A stretch of 64,000 nt of DNA. Origin: Bradyrhizobium tropiciagri (lineage in GTDB: Bacteria; Pseudomonadota; Alphaproteobacteria; Rhizobiales; Xanthobacteraceae). The notes under the pieces were generated by a model. That model was not told the DNA's origin and did not search any database. It was given only the letters and a program-made list of their open reading frames with translations. The stretch covers positions 1-64,000 of the forward strand of contig NZ_LFLZ01000043.1 of NCBI RefSeq assembly GCF_001189845.1, read 5' to 3'. Of this stretch, positions 51,317-60,367 are shown in pieces (the stretch's first letter is position 1; every line of letters begins with the position of its first letter). A program made the position numbers and the translations under genes.

Positions 51317-52987
51317 TCAAACCGTCAGTACGTGCACGACGCAGATCGGCTTCTTGCCCCATTGCTCGTTCAATGCCGCCCGCACCGCGCGGCGCACCGA
51401 TTCCCCGAGCGCGTCCGGATCACGCCGCCGCGGCTTCGGCAAACCCTCGATCGTCGAGACCACCACGTCGAACACGATGTCGTCGAGCAGTTCGCCGGCC
51501 GCATTGTTCTCCGGCATGCCGACGAGATCAACCTCGGGATCGTCGACCATTTCGCCCTGCTGGGTCATCGCGATGGCGACGAAGGCGCAGCCGGCAAAGC
51601 CCATCCGCCGCCGCTCGACCACCGCGCGCGACTTGGAATCCTCCAGGATGGTGCCGTCCTTGTAGAGCCGGCCCGCTGGCACTTCGCCGATGATGCCGGG
51701 CTCGCCGGGCCCGAGCTTGACCAGGTCGCCATTGCGGCAGGTCAGGACCTTGGGGACGCCTGCGGCACGCGCCAGCTTGGCGTGCTCGGCAAGATGCAGC
51801 GCCTCGCCGTGCACCGGTATCAGGAGCTGCGGCCGCACCCAGGAGATCATGTCGCGCAGCTCGTCGCGGCGCGGATGGCCGGAGACGTGCACCAGATGCT
51901 CGCGGTCGGTGATGATCTCGACGCCCTGCGTCACCAGCCCGTTGATGATGCCGCCGACCGCCTTCTCGTTGCCGGGAATGGTGCGGGAGGAGAAGATCAC
52001 GGTGTCGCCCTTGTTCAGGGTCACCAGCGGATGATCGTTGTTGGCGATCCGGGCCAGCGCGGCGCGGGGTTCGCCCTGGCTGCCGGTGCAGAGCGCCAGC
52101 ACCTTGTCAGGCGGGAAATGTCCGTAATAGTCGGTGCTGCGGAATTTGTGCGAGCCGTCGAGATAGCCGCATTCACGCGCAACCTGCACCACGCGCTCCA
52201 TCGCGCGGCCGACCACCACGACCTCGCGATCGGCGGCGTTGGCAGCATCCGCTACCGCCCTCACCCGAGCGACGTTGGAGGCGAAGGTCGTGACCGCGAC
52301 CCGGCCCTTGGCCGCCTTGACCAGCTTCTTGATCGTGGCGGCAACCTCGGTCTCGGAGGGCGAGCGCCCGTCGCGCACCGCGTTGGTGGAATCGCCGACC
52401 AGCGCCAGCACGCCTTCGTCGCCGAGTTCGCGCAGCCGCCGCTCGTCGGTCGGCTGGCCAATGATGGGGGTCGGGTCGATCTTCCAGTCCCCAGTGTGCA
52501 GCACGGTGCCGATATCGGTCTTGATCGCCAGCGCGTGCGATTCCGGAATCGAATGCGCGACCGGGATGAACTCGACATTGAAGGGGCCGATATCGACCCG
52601 GCCGCCCGACGGGATCACGGTGACCGGGATTTTTGGCGGATTGCGCTCGGCGGCGCATTTGGCCTCGAACAGCGCCGCAGAGAACTGCGTCGCGTAGATC
52701 TTGCAGCCGAGTTTCGGCCAGAGGTCGATGATCGCGCCGAAATGGTCCTCATGGGCGTGCGTCAGCACGAGGCCCATCAGGTTGTTGCGCTCCTTCTCCA
52801 GGAAGCGGACATCAGGCATGATCAGGTCGATGCCGGGCAGATGCTCCTCGTCGCCGAAGGAGACGCCGAGATCGACCGCGAGGAAGGAGCGCTGGTGGCG
52901 GTTGCCGAGGCCGTAGATCGACAAATTCATGCCGATCTCGCCGACGCCGCCGAGCGGTGCAAAGGTGAGCTCGTCGGGTCGCGCCAT
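51317..52987 (-). CDS. rnj: Ribonuclease J
   Basis: A metallo-beta-lactamase/beta-CASP ribonuclease with endo- and 5'-exonuclease activity, involved in mRNA and 23S/16S rRNA processing. The 556-aa protein has the metal motif LTHAHEDHFGAIIDLWPKLG, the HTGDWKIDPTP block, and beta-CASP marks such as LALVGDSTNAVRDGRSPSE, LCTGSQGEPRAAL and VSGHPRRDELRDMISWVRPQ. The start ATG overlaps the birA stop (TGATG). Confidence 0.95.
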   Translation of the reverse strand: MARPDELTFAPLGGVGEIGMNLSIYGLGNRHQRSFLAVDLGVSFGDEEHLPGIDLIMPDVRFLEKERNNLMGLVLTHAHEDHFGAIIDLWPKLGCKIYATQFSAALFEAKCAAERNPPKIPVTVIPSGGRVDIGPFNVEFIPVAHSIPESHALAIKTDIGTVLHTGDWKIDPTPIIGQPTDERRLRELGDEGVLALVGDSTNAVRDGRSPSETEVAATIKKLVKAAKGRVAVTTFASNVARVRAVADAANAADREVVVVGRAMERVVQVARECGYLDGSHKFRSTDYYGHFPPDKVLALCTGSQGEPRAALARIANNDHPLVTLNKGDTVIFSSRTIPGNEKAVGGIINGLVTQGVEIITDREHLVHVSGHPRRDELRDMISWVRPQLLIPVHGEALHLAEHAKLARAAGVPKVLTCRNGDLVKLGPGEPGIIGEVPAGRLYKDGTILEDSKSRAVVERRRMGFAGCAFVAIAMTQQGEMVDDPEVDLVGMPENNAAGELLDDIVFDVVVSTIEGLPKPRRRDPDALGESVRRAVRAALNEQWGKKPICVVHVLTV

Positions 52988-53793
52988 CAGTTCGCCCTCG
53001 CCGAGGCTGCGGTGCCGAAATAGACCTCACCGGCCGTCACGGGCATGCGCTGTCCATCGGCAGTGCGGACGATCAGGCAGCCGGTATCATCGATCGTATC
53101 AAAGATGCCTTCGAGGGTCGCCGAGCCGGTCTGGACCGCGACCTTGTCGCCGAGCCCGGCAGCACGCTCCAGCCACAGCCTGCGGATCTCAGGAAAGCCG
53201 CGGCCATCGTCCCAGATGCCGCGAAACTCGACCCAGGCGTCGGACAACGCGGTGAACAGCTCCTCCGCGCCGATCTGGATGCCGAGTGCGGCGAGCGAAA
53301 CCGCCGGCGTCGGCGTTCCCTCGGGCGCGGCGATGACGTTGGTGCCGATGCCGACGACGACCGCCAGCCGGTTTCCGATGGCCTCAGCTTCAAGCAGGAT
53401 GCCCGACAGCTTCTTGTCGTTGGCGAGCACGTCGTTCGGCCATTTCAGGGTGAACTTCGGGCTGTCAGGCCCGAGCCGCAGCGCCGCCTCGATGCCGACT
53501 TTCTGCAGCGCGGCTTCGAGCGACAGCCCGGCGGCAAAGCCGAGCGTTGCCGCGACGGCCGGCTGGACGTCGGTCACTTCGAGGATGCTGCTGGCAAGAT
53601 TGCCGCGCGGTGCGACCCAGACCCGCTGGCGCCGGCCACGGCCGGCGGTCTGCTCCGGCGTCACGAACCACATCGGCCCCTGCTCGCCGTCACGGGCGCG
53701 CAGCATCGCCTCGGCATTGGTCGAGCCGATCTGGTCGAAGGCGGCGAGCTTGGTGCCCGCCGCGATGGCCCGGGGTCCGAGCGTGAAGGTCAT
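52987..53793 (-). CDS. birA: Biotin--[acetyl-CoA-carboxylase] ligase
   Basis: Attaches biotin to carboxyl-carrier proteins. The 268-aa product lacks the N-terminal helix-turn-helix repressor domain of E. coli BirA, so it is a ligase only. Active-site marks are FDQIGSTNAEAMLRARDG, the biotin-AMP loop QTAGRGRRQRVWVAPRGNLA and KWPNDVLANDKKLSGILLEA. It sits between nuoN and rnj and is coupled to rnj by overlap. Confidence 0.94.
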   Translation of the reverse strand: MTFTLGPRAIAAGTKLAAFDQIGSTNAEAMLRARDGEQGPMWFVTPEQTAGRGRRQRVWVAPRGNLASSILEVTDVQPAVAATLGFAAGLSLEAALQKVGIEAALRLGPDSPKFTLKWPNDVLANDKKLSGILLEAEAIGNRLAVVVGIGTNVIAAPEGTPTPAVSLAALGIQIGAEELFTALSDAWVEFRGIWDDGRGFPEIRRLWLERAAGLGDKVAVQTGSATLEGIFDTIDDTGCLIVRTADGQRMPVTAGEVYFGTAASARAN

Positions 53794-53853
53794 ATCGAAT
53801 CTATGCGCATGATCCGTTCCGAAAGCCAGCGTCCTGTTCCGGAACCGAGCGCG

Positions 53854-55290
53854 TTAAAATAGCGATTTCGCCGCCGCCGTCGCCACGCTCACCAGCGGGC
53901 CCGGATAGGCGAAGAAGAAGATGTTGAAGATGCCTGCGACCGCCAGCACGGTGCGCAGCTCGACGCGGACCGGATCGAGCTTGCCGAGCGGCTGGTCGAA
54001 ATACATCACCTTGACGATCGACAGATAGTAGAACGCGCCCACCACGCTGGTCAGCACGCCGATCACCGCGAGCGTGAACAGGTTGGCCTTGATCGCGGCG
54101 ACGAACACGTACCACTTGCCGAAAAATCCGGCGAGCGGCGGGACGCCGGCCAGCGAGAACAGCAGCATCGCGAAGATGAAGGCGATCAGCGGGTTGGTGC
54201 GGGACAGGCCGGCGAAATCGCTGATCTGCTCCAGCGCCTGGCCGTTGCGCTTCATCGCCAGGATGATGCTGAAGGAGCCGAGCGTCATCGCGACATAGAT
54301 CGCGATGTAGATCAAGACGCCCTGCGCGCCCTCGACCGTGCCGGAGGCAAGGCCGACCAGGGCAAAGCCCATATGGCCGATCGAGGAATAGGCCATCAGC
54401 CGCTTGATGTTGGTCTGGCCGATCGCGGCGAACGAGCCCAGCGCCATCGAGGCGATCGCGACGAACACCAGGATCTGCTGCCACTGCGAGACGATGCCGG
54501 GGAACGCGGTCAGCGTCGCCCGCGTGAACACGGCGAGCGCCGCGACCTTCGGGGCGGATGCGAAGAACGCCGTCACCGGCGTCGGCGCACCCTCATAGAC
54601 GTCGGGCGTCCACATGTGGAACGGCACCGCCGAGACCTTGAAGCAGAGGCCGGCGAGCAGGAACACCAGGCCGAACACGATGCCGATGCTGCCGGTGGTG
54701 GCCGCCGCCGCGATGCCGGCGAAGCTGACCGTGCCGGTGAAGCCGTAGATCAGCGAGGCGCCGTACAGCAGCATGCCCGACGACAGCGCGCCGAGCACGA
54801 AGTACTTGAGGCCGGCTTCGCTCGACTTGGCATTGTCGCGCTGGCTGGCAGCGACGACATAGAGCGCAAGGCTCATCAGCTCGAGACCGAGATAGAGCGA
54901 AATCAGGTCGCCGGCCGAGATCAGGACCATCATGCCGAGCGTCGACAACAGCACCAGGATCGAGAACTCGAAGGTGCGGCTCGACGGCTGCGACAGATAT
55001 TCGGTCGACAGGATCAGCGTCGCCGCCGAGGCGATCAGCGCGAGCACCTTCAGGAAGCGGGCGAAGTCGTCGACGATGAAGCTGCCGCCGAAGGTCACGA
55101 GCTTGCCGGCCGGCAGCCAGAGCTCCAGCACGCCGGTTACGACCAGCAGCAGCACCGCGAGCGTGGTGACGAGGCGCGTCGTCCCCTGCCCGCGATAGGC
55201 TCCGATCATCAACAGCACCATGGCGCCGACCGCGAGCACCAGCTCCGGCAGCACCGGCTGCAACTGATAACCTGCACTGGAAAAGCTCAT
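53854..55290 (-). CDS. nuoN: NADH-quinone oxidoreductase subunit N
   Basis: One of the antiporter-like proton-pumping subunits of complex I. The 478-aa membrane protein has about 14 hydrophobic segments and the family blocks LISLYLGLELMSLALYVVAA, FKVSAVPFHMWTPDVYEGAP and RLMAYSSIGHMGFALVGLAS with the conserved lysines/glutamate. Last gene of the nuo operon; birA follows after 60 bases. Confidence 0.96.
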   Translation of the reverse strand: MSFSSAGYQLQPVLPELVLAVGAMVLLMIGAYRGQGTTRLVTTLAVLLLVVTGVLELWLPAGKLVTFGGSFIVDDFARFLKVLALIASAATLILSTEYLSQPSSRTFEFSILVLLSTLGMMVLISAGDLISLYLGLELMSLALYVVAASQRDNAKSSEAGLKYFVLGALSSGMLLYGASLIYGFTGTVSFAGIAAAATTGSIGIVFGLVFLLAGLCFKVSAVPFHMWTPDVYEGAPTPVTAFFASAPKVAALAVFTRATLTAFPGIVSQWQQILVFVAIASMALGSFAAIGQTNIKRLMAYSSIGHMGFALVGLASGTVEGAQGVLIYIAIYVAMTLGSFSIILAMKRNGQALEQISDFAGLSRTNPLIAFIFAMLLFSLAGVPPLAGFFGKWYVFVAAIKANLFTLAVIGVLTSVVGAFYYLSIVKVMYFDQPLGKLDPVRVELRTVLAVAGIFNIFFFAYPGPLVSVATAAAKSLF

Positions 55291-55301
55291 GGGCTAAGGC
55301 C

Positions 55302-56816
55302 TTACTGGACGGTCAGCGCGGCTGCCTTCACGGCAGTCACGGCGGTTTGGTAGTTGTTGACGAGCTGCTGCACCGAGGCGGCCGACATGTCGAGCACCGG
55401 CTTCGGATAGACGCCGAACAGGATGGTCAGCGCGATCAGCGGGAACAGCGTCACGCATTCGCGGAAGGTGAGATCCTTGATCGACATCAAGGACGGCTTG
55501 ACGAGCGCGCCGAACACCACCTTGCGGTAGAGCCAGAGCGCGTAGCAGGCAGACAGGATCACGCCCGTGGTGGCGAAGAACGCCGTCGGCAGCGAGATCT
55601 TGAAGGTGCCGAGCAGCGTCATGAACTCTCCGACGAATCCGCTCGTGCCGGGCAGACCGACATTGGCCATGGTGAAGACCATGAAGGTCATCGCGTAGAG
55701 CGGCATCCGGTTGACGAGGCCGCCATAGGCCGCGATCTCGCGGGTGTGCATGCGGTCGTAGACGATGCCGACGCAGAGGAACAGCGCGCCGGAGACGATG
55801 CCGTGCGAGACCATCTGGAACATGCCGCCGGCAACGCCCTGGGTGGTCACCGCGAAGATGCCCATGGTGACGAAGCCCATATGCGCGACCGAGGAGTACG
55901 CGATCAGCTTCTTCATGTCCTCCTGCATCATCGCGACCAGCGAGGTGTAGATGATGGCGATGACGGACAGCGTGAACACGAACGGCGCGAAGTCGTGGCT
56001 GGCCAGCGGGAACATCGGCAGCGAGAAGCGCAGGAAGCCGTAGCCGCCCATCTTCAGGAGGATCGCGGCCAGGATCACCGAGCCCGCCGTCGGCGCCTCG
56101 ACATGCGCGTCAGGCAGCCAGGTGTGTACCGGCCACATCGGCATCTTCACCGCGAACGAGGCAAAGAAGGCGATCCACGCCCAGGTCTGCATGCCGCGCG
56201 GCACCGCGGTGTGCATCAGGGTCGGGATGTCGGTGGTGCCGGCGTTCCAGTACAGCGCCATGATGGCGAGCAGCATCAGCACCGAGCCGAGGAACGTGTA
56301 GAGGAAGAACTTGAACGACGCGTAGACCCGGCGCGGACCGCCCCAGACGCCGATGATCAGGAACATCGGGATCAGGCCGCCCTCGAAGAACAGGTAGAAC
56401 AGCACGAGGTCGAGCGCCGAGAAGGTGCCGATCATCAGCGTTTCCAGGATCAGGAACGCCATCATGTATTCGCCGACGCGCTGCGTCACCGACCGCCAGC
56501 TCGCGATGATGCAGAGCGGCATGATCGCGGTGGTCAGGATGAGCAGCGGCAGCGAGATGCCGTCGACGCCCATGTGGTAGGTGATGCCGGTGGCGAGCCA
56601 GGACGCCTTCTCGACGAACTGGAAGTCGGTCGAGGCGGGATCGAAGCGCGCCACCAGGATCAGCGACACCGCGAAGGTGATCAGCGTGGTCCACAGCGCG
56701 ATCCAGCGCGCCGTGCGGTTGGCGCTCTCGTCGCCGCCCCGCGCCAAGAGATAGACCAGGATCGCGCCGACCGCCGGCAGGAAGGTCGTGACCGAAAGGA
56801 TGGGCCAGGTTGTCAT
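55302..56816 (-). CDS. nuoM: NADH-quinone oxidoreductase subunit M
   Basis: Antiporter-like proton-pumping subunit. The 504-aa protein has about 14 membrane segments and signatures DLVLFYLFFEGGLIPMFLII, FAVKMPMWPVHTWLPDAHVE and KKLIAYSSVAHMGFVTMGIF. It directly follows nuoL (its ATG is next to the nuoL stop region) and precedes nuoN by 11 bases. Confidence 0.97.
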   Translation of the reverse strand: MTTWPILSVTTFLPAVGAILVYLLARGGDESANRTARWIALWTTLITFAVSLILVARFDPASTDFQFVEKASWLATGITYHMGVDGISLPLLILTTAIMPLCIIASWRSVTQRVGEYMMAFLILETLMIGTFSALDLVLFYLFFEGGLIPMFLIIGVWGGPRRVYASFKFFLYTFLGSVLMLLAIMALYWNAGTTDIPTLMHTAVPRGMQTWAWIAFFASFAVKMPMWPVHTWLPDAHVEAPTAGSVILAAILLKMGGYGFLRFSLPMFPLASHDFAPFVFTLSVIAIIYTSLVAMMQEDMKKLIAYSSVAHMGFVTMGIFAVTTQGVAGGMFQMVSHGIVSGALFLCVGIVYDRMHTREIAAYGGLVNRMPLYAMTFMVFTMANVGLPGTSGFVGEFMTLLGTFKISLPTAFFATTGVILSACYALWLYRKVVFGALVKPSLMSIKDLTFRECVTLFPLIALTILFGVYPKPVLDMSAASVQQLVNNYQTAVTAVKAAALTVQ

Positions 56817-58904
56817 TTACTGGCCTCCCAAGCCGAACATGAACCAGGTGATCAATCCGGCCGCCCCGATCAGCATCGCGAACGCGTAGTGATAGAGGTA
56901 GCCGGTCTGCAATTTTACGACGTTGCGGGTGACGTCGAGCACCCGGGCCGAGACGCCATCGGGACCGAAGCCGTCGATGATGAAGCCATCGCCCTTCTTC
57001 CACAGCGTGTAGCCGAGCCACTTCGCCGGACGCACGAAGATCCAGTCGTACAACTCGTCGAAGTACCATTTGTTGAGCAGGAACTGGTACAGCATCGGCT
57101 GCTGGTTCGCGAGCTCGACCGGCAGATACGGCCTGCGGATGTAGAACAGATACGAGACGAACAGGCCGAGCGCCATCATCACGGTGGGCAGCGGCGCGAG
57201 CCAGCTCGGCATGTGCTCCATGTCCTCGAGGATGTGCGGGTTCATCTTCACGGATTCGCGGAAGAATTCCTCGACGCCATGCGGGCTGGCGAACACTTCC
57301 TTGAACGGCAGGCCGGCCAGGATCGAGCCGGCGGCGAGCACGCCGATCGGCACCAGCATCCAGACCGGGCTCTCATGCGCCGCCTCGTAATGCTTCTGGT
57401 CGTGAGGCTCGCCGAAGAACGTCTTGAAGATCAGACGCCAGGAGTAGAACGAGGTCAGGCCGGCGGCCACGATGGTCAGCAGATAGGCGTAGGTCGCGAA
57501 CGGATTGTGCGCGGCATAGGCCGACTCGATGATCGCGTCCTTGGAGAAGTAGCCGGCGAACAGCGGGAAGCCGGTCAGCGCCAGGGTGCCGATGCACATC
57601 ACCGCGAAGGTGTACGGGATCTTGCGCCACAGGCCGCCCATGTTGCGGATGTCCTGCTCGTGGTGCATCGCGTAGATCACCGAGCCGGAGCCCAAGAACA
57701 GCAGCGCCTTGAAGAAGGCGTGCGTGAACAGATGGAACATGCCGACCGAATAGGCTCCTGCTCCCATCGCCACGAACATGTAGCCGAGCTGCGAACAGGT
57801 CGAGTACGCGACGATGCGCTTGATGTCGTTCTGCACGAGGCCGATCGTAGCGGCGAAGAACGCCGTGGTCGCACCGAAGAACATCACCACCGCCTGCGCG
57901 GTCGGCGACAGCTCGAACAGCGGCGACAGCCGCGCCACCATGAAGACGCCGGCGGTGACCATGGTCGCGGCGTGGATCAGCGCCGACACCGGCGTCGGGC
58001 CTTCCATGGCGTCCGGCAACCAGGTGTGCAGCAGGAACTGGGCCGATTTGCCCATCGCGCCCATGAACAGCAGCAGGCAGGTCAGCGTCAGCGCATTCAC
58101 CTGCCAGCCGAAGAAGTCGGTGGTCTTGCTGGTCAGCCCCGGCGCGGCGTGGAAGATGGTCTCGAAATCGGTCGAGCCGACCAGCGCGAAGATCGCGAAG
58201 ATGCCGAGCGCGAAGCCGAAGTCGCCGACGCGGTTGACCACGAAGGCCTTGATCGCCGCCGCATTGGCCGACGGCTTCTGGTACCAGAACCCGATCAGGA
58301 GGTAGCTCGCGAGACCGACGCCCTCCCAGCCGAAGAACAGCTGCACGAGGTTATCGGAGGTCACCAGCATCAGCATCGCGAAGGTGAACAGCGAGAGATA
58401 GCCGAAGAAGCGCGGCCGGTTCGGATCCTCGTCCATGTAGCCGATGGAATAGAGGTGGACGAGCGCGGACACGGTGTTGACCACGACCAGCATCACCGCG
58501 GTCAGGGTGTCGACCCGCAGCGACCAGGCCACCTGGAGGTCGCCGGAGGTGATCCAGGGCAGCAGCACGACGCGGGCGTCATGGTGCATGAAGCCGACAT
58601 CGACCAGCGTGAACCAGGACAGCGCCGCCGAGACGAACAGGAGGCCGGTGGTGATCAGCTCGGCCAGCCGGGAGCCTGCGGCCGCCGGCTCGGAGACGTG
58701 GTGGTCATCATGGCCATGATCGTCTTGGCCGTGGTCGTCGTGGGCCGCCGAGGCATGAGCGTCGGAAGCATGGGCATCGCCATGCGCGTCGTCGTGATGG
58801 TCGACGGTGTCGCCGCTCGGGCAGCGCGCATGCGCGCCAACCAGCGAGATAATTCCCGCAAGGATGGCGCCGAGCAGCGGCAGGAAAACGATAGCCTGAA
58901 CCAT
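56817..58904 (-). CDS. nuoL: NADH-quinone oxidoreductase subunit L with His-rich loop
   Basis: The distal proton-pumping subunit with the long lateral helix. The 695-aa protein carries LFFGWEGVGLASYLLIGFWY, KSAQFLLHTWLPDAMEGPTP and KRIVAYSTCSQLGYMFVAMG. Between the first two membrane segments (about residues 32-78) an unusual hydrophilic loop has eleven histidines interspersed with Asp and Ala, for example DHHDDAHGDAHASDAH. Standard NuoL has a shorter loop here. Histidine density suggests metal binding or chance low-complexity expansion. Confidence 0.96.
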   Translation of the reverse strand: MVQAIVFLPLLGAILAGIISLVGAHARCPSGDTVDHHDDAHGDAHASDAHASAAHDDHGQDDHGHDDHHVSEPAAAGSRLAELITTGLLFVSAALSWFTLVDVGFMHHDARVVLLPWITSGDLQVAWSLRVDTLTAVMLVVVNTVSALVHLYSIGYMDEDPNRPRFFGYLSLFTFAMLMLVTSDNLVQLFFGWEGVGLASYLLIGFWYQKPSANAAAIKAFVVNRVGDFGFALGIFAIFALVGSTDFETIFHAAPGLTSKTTDFFGWQVNALTLTCLLLFMGAMGKSAQFLLHTWLPDAMEGPTPVSALIHAATMVTAGVFMVARLSPLFELSPTAQAVVMFFGATTAFFAATIGLVQNDIKRIVAYSTCSQLGYMFVAMGAGAYSVGMFHLFTHAFFKALLFLGSGSVIYAMHHEQDIRNMGGLWRKIPYTFAVMCIGTLALTGFPLFAGYFSKDAIIESAYAAHNPFATYAYLLTIVAAGLTSFYSWRLIFKTFFGEPHDQKHYEAAHESPVWMLVPIGVLAAGSILAGLPFKEVFASPHGVEEFFRESVKMNPHILEDMEHMPSWLAPLPTVMMALGLFVSYLFYIRRPYLPVELANQQPMLYQFLLNKWYFDELYDWIFVRPAKWLGYTLWKKGDGFIIDGFGPDGVSARVLDVTRNVVKLQTGYLYHYAFAMLIGAAGLITWFMFGLGGQ

Positions 58905-58912
58905 GACCGCGC

Positions 58913-59221
58913 CTAGCCCTTCATCAGATTGACGTCTTCAACCGCGATCGAACCGCGGTTGCGGAAATACACCACCAGCACAGCGAGGCCGATCGCGGCC
59001 TCGGCGGCGGCCACCGTCAGCACCAGCAGCGCGAACACCTGGCCGACGATGTCGCCGAGGAAGGTCGAGAACGCCACCAGGTTGATATTGACCGACAGCA
59101 GGATCAGCTCGATCGACATCAGGATGACGATGATGTTCTTGCGGTTGAGGAAGATGCCGAGGATCCCGAGCGTGAACAGGATCGCGGCGACCGCGAGATA
59201 GTGCCCCAGCCCGATCGTCAT
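58913..59221 (-). CDS. nuoK: NADH-quinone oxidoreductase subunit K
   Basis: A 102-aa three-helix membrane subunit of the proton-pumping arm. Start at ATG 59219-59221 (MTIGLGHYLAVAAILFTLGI), overlapping the nuoJ stop as ATGA; a GTG three codons earlier is less likely. The conserved glutamates are in ILMSIELILLSVNINLVAFS and VAAAEAAIGLAVLVVYFRNR. Confidence 0.96.
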   Translation of the reverse strand: MTIGLGHYLAVAAILFTLGILGIFLNRKNIIVILMSIELILLSVNINLVAFSTFLGDIVGQVFALLVLTVAAAEAAIGLAVLVVYFRNRGSIAVEDVNLMKG

Positions 59222-59856
59222 TTCACCCACTCCGCCGCATCGGCATCCTGCAGGCCCTGCCCCGACGCCACCTTGCGCATCGCCATCGCCATCTCGGGCG
59301 TGCGCGCGTTCTGCACGTTGATGTTCTGCCGCTTGACGTTGGCCTTGTGGCGCAGCGTCAGCACGATGGCTCCGATCATCGCGACCAGCAGCACCATGCC
59401 GGCGAGCTGGAAGTAATGGATGTACTTCGTATAGAGCACGAGGCCGAGCGCCTCGGTGTTGGTGACATTGGTCGGAATAGCCGCGGTGATCGTCTTGGTC
59501 ACCTGCGGGTTGATCACCCAGGCGCCGACCACCAGCAGCAGCTCGAACAGGAAGATGCCGCCGATCACGATGCCGATCGGCAGATATTGGATGAAGCCTT
59601 CGCGCAACTCGACGAAATCGACGTCGAGCATCATGATCACGAACAGGAACAGCACCGCGACCGCGCCGACATAGACGACGATCAGCATCATCCCGAGGAA
59701 CTCGGCGCCCATCAGGATGAACAGCCCGGCCGCGTTGACGAAGGCCAGGATCAGGAACAGCACGGAGTGCACGGGATTGCGCGAGACAATCACCATGACC
59801 GCCGAGGCCACGCAGACCGCGGCAAACAGATAGAAGAACAGCGCCGGAAGGATCAT
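59218..59856 (-). CDS. nuoJ: NADH-quinone oxidoreductase subunit J
   Basis: A 212-aa membrane subunit with five predicted helices. The pi-bulge helix region is represented by GAEFLGMMLIVVYVGAVAVL, and VIMMLDVDFVELREG follows. It is overlapped by nuoK downstream and lies nine bases after nuoI. Confidence 0.95.
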   Translation of the reverse strand: MILPALFFYLFAAVCVASAVMVIVSRNPVHSVLFLILAFVNAAGLFILMGAEFLGMMLIVVYVGAVAVLFLFVIMMLDVDFVELREGFIQYLPIGIVIGGIFLFELLLVVGAWVINPQVTKTITAAIPTNVTNTEALGLVLYTKYIHYFQLAGMVLLVAMIGAIVLTLRHKANVKRQNINVQNARTPEMAMAMRKVASGQGLQDADAAEWVK

Positions 59857-59865
59857 GCCCTCACC

Positions 59866-60360
59866 TCACCGGTACGGCGCGTCGAGCGCGATCGACTTCG
59901 CAATCTCGCGCTCCCAGCGGTCGCCATTGGCGAGCAGCTTCGCCTTGTCATAGTAGAGTTCCTCGCGGGTCTCGGTCGCGAATTCGAAATTCGGTCCCTC
60001 GACGATGGCGTCGACCGGGCATGCCTCCTGGCACAGGCCGCAATAGATGCACTTCACCATGTCGATGTCGTAGCGCACCGTGCGGCGGGTGCCGTCGTTG
60101 CGGCGCGGGCCAGCCTCGATCGTGATCGCCTGCGCCGGGCAGATCGCCTCGCACAGCTTGCAGGCGATGCAGCGTTCCTCGCCGTTCGGATAGCGGCGCA
60201 GCGCGTGCTCGCCGCGGAAGCGCGGCGAGATCGGCCCCTTCTCGAACGGATAGTTCAGCGTCGGCTTCGGCTGGAAGAAATAGCGCATCGCCAGGAAGAA
60301 CGCCGAGACGAATTCCGACAGCAGAAGCGAGCGGGCTGTTGCGTTGACATTGACACTCAT
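59866..60360 (-). CDS. nuoI: NADH-quinone oxidoreductase subunit I
   Basis: The 164-aa peripheral-arm ferredoxin carrying clusters N6a and N6b. Two complete 4Fe-4S motifs are visible: CIACKLCEAICPAQAI and CIYCGLCQEACPVDAI. The N-terminal amphipathic helix and RYFFQPKPTLNYPFEKGPIS match the family. It lies between nuoH and nuoJ with gaps of 7-9 bases. Confidence 0.97.
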   Translation of the reverse strand: MSVNVNATARSLLLSEFVSAFFLAMRYFFQPKPTLNYPFEKGPISPRFRGEHALRRYPNGEERCIACKLCEAICPAQAITIEAGPRRNDGTRRTVRYDIDMVKCIYCGLCQEACPVDAIVEGPNFEFATETREELYYDKAKLLANGDRWEREIAKSIALDAPYR

Positions 60361-60367
60361 GACGGCC

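Noticed and set aside
55347..58916. A plus-strand open frame of almost 1200 codons opposite nuoM and nuoL
   Set aside because: It is rich in Arg, Asp, His and Glu with no family pattern, and lies exactly antisense to clear complex I genes; it results from high GC codon bias.
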